A program made the position numbers and the translations under genes. 64,000 nucleotides of DNA. Source: CAYJLF01 sp964371055 (GTDB lineage: Bacteria > Eisenbacteria > RBG-16-71-46 > CAIMUX01). This document shows positions 45,171 through 53,844 of the stretch, piece after piece. The stretch lies in NCBI GenBank assembly GCA_964371055.1, contig CAYJLF010000002.1, positions 363,262 through 427,261 on the forward strand. Reading direction: 5' to 3'. The notes beneath the pieces are model-generated. The model ran no database searches, was not told the origin of the DNA, and was given only the letters and a program-made list of their open reading frames with translations. Each line of letters starts with the position of its first letter. Position 1 is the stretch's first letter.

Positions 45171-48164
45171 TTATCCCCGCTCCGTGAACCCGCACCGCAC
45201 GGCCTCGTCCGCGAACGCGGAGCAGCCGAGGAACGACTCCCCCGTCGCTCGGTTGCGCCGCGGCACGAGGCGGCCCGTCCCGCAACGGGGGCACTTCCTC
45301 ACCTGGTGCCCGCACCCTTCGGCGGAGCAGGTCAGGAGCTCCCCCTCGGGGATCATCAGGCCGACGCCACAGGCCGGGCAGGACGGCTCCCGGTAGGTGC
45401 AGGCCGGAGCGTTCTGGCACGCGTAGAAGAGGCCGTGCGGGCCGCTGCGCGGCACGAGCGCGCCGGTGCGGCAGGAGGGACAGGGGAGGTTCGGGGCTTT
45501 CCCCAGATTGAGGACCTTGACCCGCCCCTTGGCCGCCCACGTGCGCTCGATCTCGATGACGAACGGCGATGGTTTCGCCTCGTCGCACACCAGGTAGACG
45601 CCCCGGCGCGCGCGGGTCAGGGCGACATAGAAGAGCCGGCGCTCCTCGGCGAGGGGATACTGCTCGGACTTCGGCAGCAGTTCCGCGATGATCGGGTCGT
45701 CGTGGCGCAGGCACGGGAAGCCCAGGCGATCGTCGGTCAGCCAGCCGACCACCACCCAGTCCGCTTCCTTCCCCTTGTACTGGTGCACCGTGGAGAGGGA
45801 GATGGTGAGCCGGGGGTATCGCCGGCCGAGCGCGGCAGCCGTCTCCTCGCCGGATCCCAGCAGCCGACGGTAGCGGCCGAGGATGCAGACGGTCGCTCCG
45901 GACGCGGCTCTTCGATCGATCTCATCCAGCGCCAGCAGGATCGGACGGAAGTCGTCGCTGGAGGTGTGCGGCGCGTGCATCGACACCACCTCGTCCCCTT
46001 CGATCGCCAGGGGCGAACGGAGCGTCTTGGCGATCTGCGCGGGGTTGTTCTGGACGAACCACCCGCTCACCTCGGCGATCGCCTGGTTGAAGCGGAACGT
46101 CGCGTCGAGACGGGTTTCCCATGGTTTGCCGCCGACGTGGGACGCGAAACCGGTCATCAGCCCCAGGTCGCCGCCCGCGAAGCGGTTGATCGCCTGCCAG
46201 TCGTCCCCGACGCAGGTCAGGCTCGATCCCGGCGTCTGAGCCCGCAGCGCCTGCAACAACTCCAGCTTGGACTTCGAGACGTCCTGGAACTCGTCGACGA
46301 TGATGTGGGTGAAGCCGCGGCGCCATCTTCCGGTCGCCAGGGCCTCGCGCGACAACCGGATCATGTCGGAAAAGTCGATCCGCCCCTTCTCCTCCTTCGA
46401 TCGCTGGTAGGCCGTCCAGACCGGGGCGCAGACCTGCTTGAAAAGTCGGATCCGTCTCGCGTCGGGTGCGCCCCCGGCCCGCGAGAAGATCTCCGCGGCA
46501 TCGTGTCCCCCTTCGGACAAGAGCTGGATGTAGCGTGCGGTCGTCTGGAGGAACCAGCGCAGGGACTGCTCCACCCGGGCGGCATGTTCGTTCCCGCGCA
46601 TCCGGGCGAGAACCACCGGCCAGTCGGCCGGTGGGATGGTCGCCCCGGCCGACTCGAGCACTTTGTGCAGCCTCTGGCCCCAATCCTCCCCGACGAACCA
46701 CCAGCTACTCGATTCCACGAGTCGCGTCCCGCGGGCCTCGTGGGCTCGGCGCGCCCAGGTGATCTCCTCCCGGATGAGCGCTCGTTCCGGAAGCCAGGCG
46801 GGCGGCTCACCCTTCGGGTCGAGGGGGTAGTGCGACAGCCAGATGCCCCACGATGGCAGGTAGAACGCCGGTCGGTACGGTCGCGGCGGTGGCGGGAGGG
46901 CAGGTGGCGGCTGTGCAGGCGTCGGCTGGGCAGACGTCGGTTGCGCCGCCGGAATGGGCCGCATGGACGCGCCGCCGCCCGAGGCGGGATAGATCCGCTC
47001 GTACTCGTACTCGACGCCATGGAGGAAGAGCCAGTCGGCGATCCGGAGCTCCTCACCGTGTCTGACCCTCGGCCCACCTTGGTAGGGACGCAGCGAGGAA
47101 GCCTTGACGCTCTGGGCATAGCCTTGGAAGTCGCCACAGGACACGGTCGGGGTCAAGGGGTCGCGATGGAGGAGGATCAGCTCGGCCAGGGCGGACTCGT
47201 ACTTGGGGTCGTTGCGAAGCTGCTCGATCAGATCACGCAGGAGCGCCAGCATCGCAGCCTCGTCCCCCGCTTCGTCGAGGAGCGCCGGGGCGCCCAGGAT
47301 CATGTGCCCCAGCGAGTGAAAGGTCCGTGCCTGGACCCCCTCCCCGCCGGCTCGCCCGGCCCGCTCCCGCAGTTCTTCCGCCGCCTTCGTGTTGAAGGCG
47401 ACGATCAGGATTTCCTCGGGCCGGGCCAGACCGGCGCGCACCAGGTAGGCGACCTTGCCCGCGATGGCCTGCGTCTTGCCGGTCCCGGCGCCGGCGACGA
47501 CGAGCAGATCGGTGTCGTTGCGCACGGCGATCGCGCGTTGCTGGGACGTCAGGCTCCGGCCGTTCACATCGTCGAAGAGGGCGGCGTGCCGGGCCGTCTC
47601 CGCCGTGACGAAGGCCTCGTTCGCTCGTTGGACATCGCCCTCCTGGTCGACCCAGAAGCGCGTCGTATCGTGCAGGTGTGCCGCGAGGTGAGGCAGCGCC
47701 TCCCGGATGGCATCGCGGTGGCAGGCCTCCCACGCGGCCGTCTCGGCCCAGGTGTCCACCCAACGTGCGTGCTCATGCCGGCTGATGAATCGATGGCCTG
47801 AGATCAGCGCCGCGTGGCTGCCGGCCCACTCCACCAGCGATCCGAGCCGCTCCCGGGAGCCTTGCAGGGAGACCCGAGCGGTCAGTCCGATCGCGATCCT
47901 CTCGGCCGCACGATTCCACAGGCCCGTGACGCGAAGGCGACGCCCGGAGATGTCTGCCAGGACGATCGATCCCGTGAATCGCCCACAGGTGATCTCCACC
48001 GGCGCGAGATCTTCGTAGGCGAACGGCTCGCCCGCGGGGGTCCCATCCAAGGCCACGCACTCGACGCGGTCGGTTTCGAGGATGACGGCCCGCAGCCCGG
48101 TGCACCGGAGGAGTCGAAGGAGCCACGCGGTTCTGATCTCGACGACGGTCGGTGAGAGGTCCAC
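45171..48164 (-). CDS. UvrD/Rep-family superfamily 1 helicase with C-terminal topoisomerase-type zinc fingers
   Basis: I use the GTG at 48162-48164 (997 aa); the frame stays open upstream, so the start is uncertain. Walker A is VVAGAGTGKTQAIAGKVAYL (after LTSQQRAIA, the Q motif), Walker B HIIVDEFQDVSKSKLELLQ, then CVGDDWQAINRFAGGDLGL, RLDATFRFNQAIAEVSGWF and the late motif LSTVHQYKGKEADWVVV...YVALTRARRGVYLV. It is closest in style to helicase IV (HelD). The last ~110 residues hold three Cys clusters (CPSCRTG...C, CPACGVG...C, CPRCGTG...C) resembling topoisomerase I zinc ribbons. A Pro-rich insertion lies mid-protein. It likely works in DNA repair or replication-fork processing. Upstream is a small zinc protein on the same strand. 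Confidence 0.88.
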   Translation of the reverse strand: MDLSPTVVEIRTAWLLRLLRCTGLRAVILETDRVECVALDGTPAGEPFAYEDLAPVEITCGRFTGSIVLADISGRRLRVTGLWNRAAERIAIGLTARVSLQGSRERLGSLVEWAGSHAALISGHRFISRHEHARWVDTWAETAAWEACHRDAIREALPHLAAHLHDTTRFWVDQEGDVQRANEAFVTAETARHAALFDDVNGRSLTSQQRAIAVRNDTDLLVVAGAGTGKTQAIAGKVAYLVRAGLARPEEILIVAFNTKAAEELRERAGRAGGEGVQARTFHSLGHMILGAPALLDEAGDEAAMLALLRDLIEQLRNDPKYESALAELILLHRDPLTPTVSCGDFQGYAQSVKASSLRPYQGGPRVRHGEELRIADWLFLHGVEYEYERIYPASGGGASMRPIPAAQPTSAQPTPAQPPPALPPPPRPYRPAFYLPSWGIWLSHYPLDPKGEPPAWLPERALIREEITWARRAHEARGTRLVESSSWWFVGEDWGQRLHKVLESAGATIPPADWPVVLARMRGNEHAARVEQSLRWFLQTTARYIQLLSEGGHDAAEIFSRAGGAPDARRIRLFKQVCAPVWTAYQRSKEEKGRIDFSDMIRLSREALATGRWRRGFTHIIVDEFQDVSKSKLELLQALRAQTPGSSLTCVGDDWQAINRFAGGDLGLMTGFASHVGGKPWETRLDATFRFNQAIAEVSGWFVQNNPAQIAKTLRSPLAIEGDEVVSMHAPHTSSDDFRPILLALDEIDRRAASGATVCILGRYRRLLGSGEETAAALGRRYPRLTISLSTVHQYKGKEADWVVVGWLTDDRLGFPCLRHDDPIIAELLPKSEQYPLAEERRLFYVALTRARRGVYLVCDEAKPSPFVIEIERTWAAKGRVKVLNLGKAPNLPCPSCRTGALVPRSGPHGLFYACQNAPACTYREPSCPACGVGLMIPEGELLTCSAEGCGHQVRKCPRCGTGRLVPRRNRATGESFLGCSAFADEAVRCGFTERG

Positions 48165-48302
48165 TCCTGAGTCCTGCCCCCATGGTGCCGATGGTCCGAC
48201 AACCAGGGAACGGAAGCCAGAAACGTGCCTGGGGTGGCCCGCTGCTCGGCCCGTCCCGAGCCCGGCGCTTCGCACACGGTCGCCGCGACCGGGTCGCAGC
48301 CG

Positions 48303-48509
48303 TCAGTTCTGGGGCGCCCGCTCCTCAATGCACTCCGCGGAACGGTGGTTACGATCGACCTGATGGGTGTCCCAGCACTCGAACGAGCAGAACCGGTAGG
48401 GGGGCCTTCGCTTGTTGCAGCCCGACACCGAGCACTCGTAGTAGATCGCGTCGTGGTGAATCGGATTTCCACAGATCGAGCACTTCCCCCAGATGCGGGC
48501 GTCGGCCAC
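48303..48509 (-). CDS. Small Cys-rich probable zinc-binding protein
   Basis: A GTG at 48507-48509 with GGGAGGG 7 nt upstream starts a 68-aa protein. It has Cys pairs CSICG, ECSVSGCNKRRP and FCSFECWD, plus histidines (PIHHDAIYY, NHRSAECIEERAP), so one or two zinc sites are likely. I recognise no named family. It lies 138 nt upstream of the helicase gene on the same strand, and a functional link to DNA or RNA processing is possible but unproven. Confidence 0.72.
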   Translation of the reverse strand: MADARIWGKCSICGNPIHHDAIYYECSVSGCNKRRPPYRFCSFECWDTHQVDRNHRSAECIEERAPQN

Positions 48510-48600
48510 CGCAATTCCCTCCCCTCAACGATATGGCTGCCAGGCGGTATCAGCACCCTGCGAGTCCGGAGTCGATCCGGACGCCGACACTCTACACCAC

Positions 48601-48631
48601 GGCCCCGCCCTTTCCATGAAAGGACGGGGCC
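48601..48631 (-). terminator. Strong hairpin between the PEP-CTERM gene and the small zinc protein gene
   Basis: GGCCCCG-C-CCTTT (48601-48613) pairs with AAAGG-A-CGGGGCC (48619-48631) with one mismatch and a 5-nt loop, 37 nt past the PEP-CTERM stop on the minus strand. It ends transcription from that gene if functional; there is no long U-tract. Confidence 0.55.
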
Positions 48632-48667
48632 GCCAGGAGCGCTTTTGGGGGACGCGGAGCGGCCGGG

Positions 48668-49348
48668 TTAGCGCCGCGACTGCCGGACCGCGATCCCGAG
48701 GAGCAGGAGTCCGGGCGCCAGCAGAGCCAGTGCGCTCGGCTCCGGCACGGGGCTCAGCATGAAGTTGTCGATGTGCGCGACGGCCGAGGCCTCATCGGCG
48801 AGATGGATCCGCACTTCGGTCGTATAGACATCGGTCCAGAGCGTCTGCCACGAGACCGAGACGTCTTCCTGTACCCAGCCGTTGGCGAGGGCGGTTGCAT
48901 CGGACCAGAAGGGGTCGAAGGAGACGGAGTAGCTCTGCCATCCCGCCGGGAAGGCGTCGGCCACGTCGTAGTACCAGCCGTTGAAGGTGGCGTCCTGGTA
49001 CCGGAAACGGAGCCAGGTGTCGGAGAACGCGCCGCTGTCGTAGAGGACGTCGAACGCGACCGTCCAGGAGGTCGATCCGGTGAAGTCCCCGGTCGCCGCC
49101 GCGAGATCCGTGGCCGCACCGATCGGGAAGATCGGCGGCGTCAGATCCCGACGGGTCGCCAGCGATCCCGCCGGATTCCCTTCCGTCACGTCGTGGACCA
49201 CGACGCTGGAAGTCGTGTTGGCGAACCAGCCGTTAGTGCCGCCGGCACTCCAGGTTTCGTAGTACGCCGAGGCCGCGAGGGAATCCCCGGTCCCGACCGA
49301 CGCGACGGCCAGGAGGCCGATGATGGTCAGTATCAGTGTGATCTTCAT
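48668..49348 (-). CDS. PEP-CTERM sorted exported protein
   Basis: The 226-aa product starts at ATG 49346-49348 (AAAGGA 7 nt upstream) with a signal peptide (MKITLILTIIGLLAVASVG). The mature body is an all-beta domain rich in W/T/D (SWTVAFDVLYDSGAFSD, DEASAVAHIDNFMLSP), consistent with a secreted beta-sandwich. It ends with a canonical PEP-CTERM tripartite tag: VPEPSALALLAPGLLLLG followed by the basic VRQSRR. Such proteins are processed by an exosortase and linked to extracellular polysaccharide. No exosortase gene is in this window. Confidence 0.92.
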   Translation of the reverse strand: MKITLILTIIGLLAVASVGTGDSLAASAYYETWSAGGTNGWFANTTSSVVVHDVTEGNPAGSLATRRDLTPPIFPIGAATDLAAATGDFTGSTSWTVAFDVLYDSGAFSDTWLRFRYQDATFNGWYYDVADAFPAGWQSYSVSFDPFWSDATALANGWVQEDVSVSWQTLWTDVYTTEVRIHLADEASAVAHIDNFMLSPVPEPSALALLAPGLLLLGIAVRQSRR

Positions 49349-49657
49349 CTTCGTGTCCTTTCGTTGGCAGTCGGATGACGTGGCTCACCGGCACCGGCGG
49401 GGGAGCGTCTCCATCCCGCCTGCTCGCTCGAATGAGCGGGAAAGCGTACCAACTCACGAGGGGGAAGACAATCGAGGGCCGACACCCGGTGCGACCCGAG
49501 AGGGACGCTCCTGTTGAGACTGCGATGGCCACGTCCTGGGAAAGATCATGAACCCCGGCGAGACGGTCGATCTCCAGGGAGGAAGCTGTTACGATCGGCT
49601 GTGCCGCGTCGCTGTCGCCCCACGGCCCATGTTTTCGGATGGGAGTCCCGATCATTC
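49349..49657. other. 309-nt divergent region between PEP-CTERM and sulfatase genes
   Basis: No coding sequence is supported here. A short hairpin CGCTC-GAAT-GAGCG (49425-49438) is present. It presumably holds the promoters of both flanking genes, but I cannot point to clear boxes. Confidence 0.5.
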
Positions 49658-51112
49658 ATGCACCATGAGCTCGCATCGAACCGCCGGCTGAGCCGGCGGA
49701 AGTTCCTCGCCTCCGCCCTGGGGGGCGCCCTGGCCGCCGGATCGTTCCCCTTCTTTTCGAGCTGTGGCTCCCGGCGACACGACGGCCCGGCCCGACACGT
49801 CGTTCTGATCTCGCTCGACACCACGCGCCCCGATCACCTCGGCTGTTACCAGAACGAGTGGGTCCAGACCCCGGTTCTGGACAGGTTCGCGACGGAATCG
49901 ATTCTCTTCACCGATCACGTGACCCCGGCCACCACGACGCTGGCCGCCCACTGCTCCATGTTCACGGGGCGCTATCCGCACCAGCACGGCGTCCCGCGCA
50001 ACGGGTTCGTCCTGAATGCGGCCAATGCGACTCTGCCCGGCATCCTGAAGCAGGCGGGATTCACCACGGCCGGCTTCCTTGGTTCGTTCGCGCTCGACAG
50101 CCGTTTCGGAGTGGCGCGCGGGTTTGACGTCTTCGACGAGAAGTTCGACATTCTCGTCGGGGAAGGGGGAGTGGATCAGAACCAGCGCCGGGCGCCGGCG
50201 GTCACGCAGGCGGTCGTCGACTATCTGAAGCGGAACGGGACGCCGCGGAACCTCTTTCTCTTCGCCCATTACTTCGATCCGCACCAGCCGTACGCGCCGC
50301 CGGAACCGTTCCGAGCGCTCTACCGGGGTGAGACCAGATTCGGCGTGAGCGACCCGCTGCGAGGCGTGCTCGCCGCACCCTCCCCCACGGAGTTGCAGGT
50401 GGCGGAATTCCGCCGAAACTACGCGCGCGAGGTGACCGCGCTGGACGACGGTCTCGGAACGCTGCTGGAGGTCCTCCAGGCCAAAAAGATCCTCGACGAT
50501 GCGCTCGTCGTCATCACGAGCGATCATGGCGAACACTTGGGCGACGCGTCGCTCGGGCGCCCCTTCGATCACGGTTGGACGGTTTACGAGCCGGAGACGC
50601 GGGCGATCTGCCTCGTCCGCCTGCCGCGCGGTGAAGCCGGCGGGACCAGCATGGCGGGCTTGACCTCGCACGTGGATCTTCTCCCCATGATCACTCGATA
50701 TCTCGGAATGCCGGCGCCGGAGAACGTGGATGGACTCGCCGTCGGACTGCCGGGATTCCCGCTTCCGCCCACCGACCGGATCGTCTTCTCCGAGGCGACC
50801 AAGCCCTGGGCTCAGGTGGAGACCGATCCTCGCTGGTTCAACCTGCGCAAGCCCCGGGCGGCGCGCCAGGGCCGGTACAAGTACATCCAGACGCTCCATC
50901 GCGAGACGGAGGAGCTCTACGATCTCGCCGTCGATCCAGAGGAGCGGAAGAACCTGTTGGCTTCTCCCTCGGCGGAGCAGAAGTCCTTCGCGGACGCGTT
51001 GCGCGGCCGGCTGGCCGAGTGGTCCGCGTCGGCGCGGCCTCTTCCGACGCACTTCGAGTCCGCGCAGCAGCGCGAGACGATCGAGCGGTTGAAGTCTCTC
51101 GGCTATCTCTGA
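49658..51112 (+). CDS. Sulfatase-fold protein lacking the formylglycine cysteine, Tat-exported lipoprotein
   Basis: The 484-aa product starts at ATG 49658. Its N-terminus has a twin-arginine signal (RLSRRKFLASALGG) with a lipobox FFSSC, so it is probably Tat-exported and lipid-anchored. The alkaline-phosphatase/sulfatase fold is clear: LISLDTTRPDHLGCY, FAHYFDPHQPYAPP, ITSDHGEHLGD and the terminal ERLKSLGYL. The nucleophile segment reads TTTLAAHCSMFTGRYPHQHG, where the usual CxPSR Cys is Thr and Pro is Ala. A formylglycine is therefore unlikely, and phosphohydrolase or phosphotransferase activity via Thr is possible. Its stop overlaps that of the permease by 10 nt. Confidence 0.87.
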   Translation: MHHELASNRRLSRRKFLASALGGALAAGSFPFFSSCGSRRHDGPARHVVLISLDTTRPDHLGCYQNEWVQTPVLDRFATESILFTDHVTPATTTLAAHCSMFTGRYPHQHGVPRNGFVLNAANATLPGILKQAGFTTAGFLGSFALDSRFGVARGFDVFDEKFDILVGEGGVDQNQRRAPAVTQAVVDYLKRNGTPRNLFLFAHYFDPHQPYAPPEPFRALYRGETRFGVSDPLRGVLAAPSPTELQVAEFRRNYAREVTALDDGLGTLLEVLQAKKILDDALVVITSDHGEHLGDASLGRPFDHGWTVYEPETRAICLVRLPRGEAGGTSMAGLTSHVDLLPMITRYLGMPAPENVDGLAVGLPGFPLPPTDRIVFSEATKPWAQVETDPRWFNLRKPRAARQGRYKYIQTLHRETEELYDLAVDPEERKNLLASPSAEQKSFADALRGRLAEWSASARPLPTHFESAQQRETIERLKSLGYL

Positions 51113-52398
51113 CGCCGAAGTCCCGGGAGAGTCCCTCGCGCCGCCGTCGCCCGCATGGCTCCCAGGTAGAGCGCGGCCGTGAGGACGAGCGATGGCAGCG
51201 CCGCTCCCGTCGGCCAGCCGCTTCGCGCGGCGAGCTGATAGAACGTGAACCCCAGCGCCCAGGCCGCCACCGCGATGATGTTGATGCCGTGGCGGTAGCC
51301 CGTGCCGTCGGGACGGAATAGCGCATCTGCGTCCAACCGTCCGCGACGAAGCACGAAGTAATCGGCCAGCACGATCCCGAAGAGGGGACAGAAGGCGGAG
51401 CCGATGAAGAGCAGGAAGGGCTCATAGAGCAGGCCATTCACCCCCATCGCCAGCGCGGTGCCGAGCAGGCCTCCGGCCAGGACCAGCCTGCGCTCCGGCG
51501 CGCGGCGGAAGATCGCCTGCAGCGAGATGGCGTTGGAGAAGATGTTCAGGAAGGTCGTCGTCAGCGTGGAGACCAGCACGATGAGGAGCGCGGGACCGAC
51601 CCAGCCGGTGTCGGCCAGCAGCTGGATCACCATGGAGTCCGGAGTGCTGGAACCGGTGGCGAGGGCCGCCGAGAGGCCGATCAGGTACATCCAGGTGCTG
51701 GCCATGAAGTATCCGAGCCAGGTACCCGCGGTGCCGCGGACCGGGTGACGAGCGTAGCGGGTGTAGTCGGCCACCAGGGGGAGCCAGGAGATCGGCATCA
51801 CCACCACGAGGTCCAGTCCGACGCCGAACGGCAGGGAGGGATCACGCGGCACGGCGTGCAGATCGGTCAACGGAAACGCCTGGAGGACGCGCCAGGTCAT
51901 TAGGGCCGCCAACGCCAGCAGCAGCGCCACGCCGACGCGCTGCGCGGCGCGCCAGCCGCCGTGGCCGAGCAGAGCCCACGCCGTCGTGATGACTCCGATG
52001 ACGAGCATCCACCCGCGTGCTCCCAGTGTTCCCACGCCGGGCAATCCCGCCGCCGCGTGGCCCCCGACCCACACCATGAAGCCGGTCCAGCCGATCATCT
52101 GGATGACGTTCAGGACCGCGGCCAGGTGGGCTCCGCGGTATCCCAGGGCGGCGCGCGTCGAGACGATGGCCGTTACGCCATGGCGGGCACCGATCCAGCC
52201 GGCGCCGGCCATGACCGTGTTGCCGATCAGATGGCCCAGGAGGGCGGCGAGGGCGCCTGCGGCGAGTCCCAGTTTGACGATGAGACCGCCGGCCCAGATC
52301 TCCGGCAGCGCGATGCCCGCCCCGGCCCAGAGGAGAAAGAGGTCCCAGCCGCTGTGATCGCGTTCCGCGCCGGTGACGCGGTGAAGAGGCTCCGCCAT
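51103..52398 (-). CDS. NCS1-type purine/pyrimidine permease (CodB/CytX-like)
   Basis: The 431-aa protein has about twelve transmembrane segments and belongs to the cytosine permease/CytX branch of the NCS1 family: WDLFLLWAGAGIALPEIWAGG, STRAALGYRGAHLAAVLNVIQMIGW, ISWLPLVADYTRYAR, and LFIGSAFCPLFGIVLADYFVLRRG. The ligand may be cytosine or, as in CytX, hydroxymethylpyrimidine; nothing here decides it. The ATG at 52396-52398 has GGAGG ~10 nt upstream. A hairpin and a partial GGGGTGCC...GGCTGA element lie in its 5' region. Confidence 0.82.
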   Translation of the reverse strand: MAEPLHRVTGAERDHSGWDLFLLWAGAGIALPEIWAGGLIVKLGLAAGALAALLGHLIGNTVMAGAGWIGARHGVTAIVSTRAALGYRGAHLAAVLNVIQMIGWTGFMVWVGGHAAAGLPGVGTLGARGWMLVIGVITTAWALLGHGGWRAAQRVGVALLLALAALMTWRVLQAFPLTDLHAVPRDPSLPFGVGLDLVVVMPISWLPLVADYTRYARHPVRGTAGTWLGYFMASTWMYLIGLSAALATGSSTPDSMVIQLLADTGWVGPALLIVLVSTLTTTFLNIFSNAISLQAIFRRAPERRLVLAGGLLGTALAMGVNGLLYEPFLLFIGSAFCPLFGIVLADYFVLRRGRLDADALFRPDGTGYRHGINIIAVAAWALGFTFYQLAARSGWPTGAALPSLVLTAALYLGAMRATAARGTLPGLRRQR

Positions 52399-52444
52399 GG
52401 TCGCTTTCCTCCGCGGGCACTTTCCGGTCAGCCGTCTGTGGGCA

Positions 52445-52474
52445 CCCCTAGCGATGGACAGAGAACCATAGGGG
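52445..52474. promoter_or_regulatory. Hairpin between divergent permease and serpin genes
   Basis: CCCCTA (52445-52450) pairs with TAGGGG (52469-52474), with an inner TGG/CCA pairing near 52455-52467. On the minus strand it lies ~50 nt upstream of the permease start and is followed by GGGGTGCC and GGCTGA, which are the first half of a TPP-riboswitch-like pattern. The second half is absent, so I treat it as an unassigned leader structure. Confidence 0.35.
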
Positions 52475-52584
52475 ATGGGAGCGGAGAGTCAAGCGGTCGC
52501 GGACTGCCGGAGGCTGTGCCTTGTAGCGACCGTGGGACTCCGGTAGGCTTTCATCCGGGCGATTGGATGCTGGCGGAGGTGACC

Positions 52585-53844
52585 ATGAGCGCACACTGCG
52601 GGTTCCGTTCCGGGTTCTTCGTGGCTCTGTTCACGTCACTCGCACTTTCCTGCGGAGGATCCGACAAGTCGGTCGTTCCGCCTCCCGATCCGTTCGTGCT
52701 CCGCGAGATTCCGGCGGAGGTCCGCGAGGATCTGGGGAGGCTGGCGGCGGGCAATACCGAGTTCGCGCTCTCCCTCTTCGGCCGGTTGAGGGAACAGGAG
52801 GGGAACCTCTTCCTGTCGCCCTACTCCATCTCGACCGCCCTGGCGATGGTCTGGGCCGGAGCGCGCGGCGAGTCAGAGACGGAGATCGCGGAGGCGCTCG
52901 CGTTTCCCTTCGGACAAGAGCGGCTCCATGTCGTCTTCGGGTCGCTGCAGGACAACGTGCAGATCGGGGCCGGGATCGGTGGCTACCGGCTGGCGATCGC
53001 CAATCGACTCTGGGGAACGGTGGGGCACACCTGGCGACCCGAGTTTCTGGCTCAGTTGAGCGACAACTACCGTGCCCCGCTGGAGGAGCTGGACTTCCCG
53101 GCTCACCCGGAGGAGTCGCGTCGAGTCATCAACCTCTGGGTCAAGGAGAGGACCGACGGGACGATTCCGGAACTTCTGCCGTCCGGCTCCATTGGGTCCG
53201 CCACCTCGCTGGTCCTGACCAACGCCATCTACTTCAAGGGGCGGTGGAAGTACGAGTTCGACCCGGCATGCACCGCTGTGGCCCGGTTCGGAGTGACGGA
53301 CACCGACTCGATGGATGTCCAGATGATGTTCCGGAAGGCCGACTACCGGGTCGCTTCGTTCGCGAACCACGGGGTCCTGGACCTGCCCTTTCAGGGCATG
53401 GACCTCAGCCTGGTGGTGCTTCTCCCGACGCGGTGGTCCTTGAGCCGCCTCGAGGAAGAACTCACGCCAACGAATCTCGAATCCTGGCTCGGGGGTTTGC
53501 AGGAGCGTGAGACGAACGTGTCCATGCCGAAGTTCAGCTTCTCGTCGAAGTTTCGACTCCGAGACGACCTCTCTTCTCTCGGCATGGCGAGCGCGTTCGA
53601 ACCCGGGCGAGCGGACTTCTCCGGAATGGACGGCACCCGTTTCTTCAGCCTGCAGGAGGTCTACCACGAGGCCTTCATCAGGATCGACGAGGTCGGCGCC
53701 GAAGCCGCCGCCGGGACGGGGGGAGTGCCACCTCCGGGCCTGCCTCTGTCTTTCCGCGTGGACCGGGCCTTCCTCTTTCTGATCTACGACCATGTGACGC
53801 GGTCCGTGATCTTCCTGGGGCGGGTGACCAGGCCGGTGGGATAG
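52585..53844 (+). CDS. Lipoprotein serpin (serine protease inhibitor)
   Basis: The ATG at 52585 has GGAGGT 4 nt upstream. The 419-aa protein begins with a lipoprotein signal (FVALFTSLALSC) and contains a full serpin fold: NLFLSPYSISTALAMVWAGAR, NAIYFKGRWKYEFDP, MSVPKF-like NVSMPKFSFSSKFRL and VYHEAFIRIDEVGAEAAAGT (hinge), then FRVDRAFLFLIYDHVT. The hinge is inhibitory in style (AEAAAGTGG). The reactive-loop region is GVPPPGLPLSF, so the P1 side is Pro/Gly-rich and the target protease is unclear. Serpins are scattered in bacteria and presumably defend against external proteases. The gene overlaps the convergent membrane protein gene by 61 nt. Confidence 0.92.
   Translation: MSAHCGFRSGFFVALFTSLALSCGGSDKSVVPPPDPFVLREIPAEVREDLGRLAAGNTEFALSLFGRLREQEGNLFLSPYSISTALAMVWAGARGESETEIAEALAFPFGQERLHVVFGSLQDNVQIGAGIGGYRLAIANRLWGTVGHTWRPEFLAQLSDNYRAPLEELDFPAHPEESRRVINLWVKERTDGTIPELLPSGSIGSATSLVLTNAIYFKGRWKYEFDPACTAVARFGVTDTDSMDVQMMFRKADYRVASFANHGVLDLPFQGMDLSLVVLLPTRWSLSRLEEELTPTNLESWLGGLQERETNVSMPKFSFSSKFRLRDDLSSLGMASAFEPGRADFSGMDGTRFFSLQEVYHEAFIRIDEVGAEAAAGTGGVPPPGLPLSFRVDRAFLFLIYDHVTRSVIFLGRVTRPVG

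Noticed and set aside
45306..47801. An 831-codon plus-strand frame opposite the helicase
   Set aside because: No recognisable motif and Arg/Gly/Pro-rich; the helicase motifs are unambiguous on the minus strand.
52399..52450. TPP riboswitch of the CytX-like permease
   Set aside because: Only the GGGGTGCC and GGCTGA elements are present; the conserved second half of the aptamer is missing.
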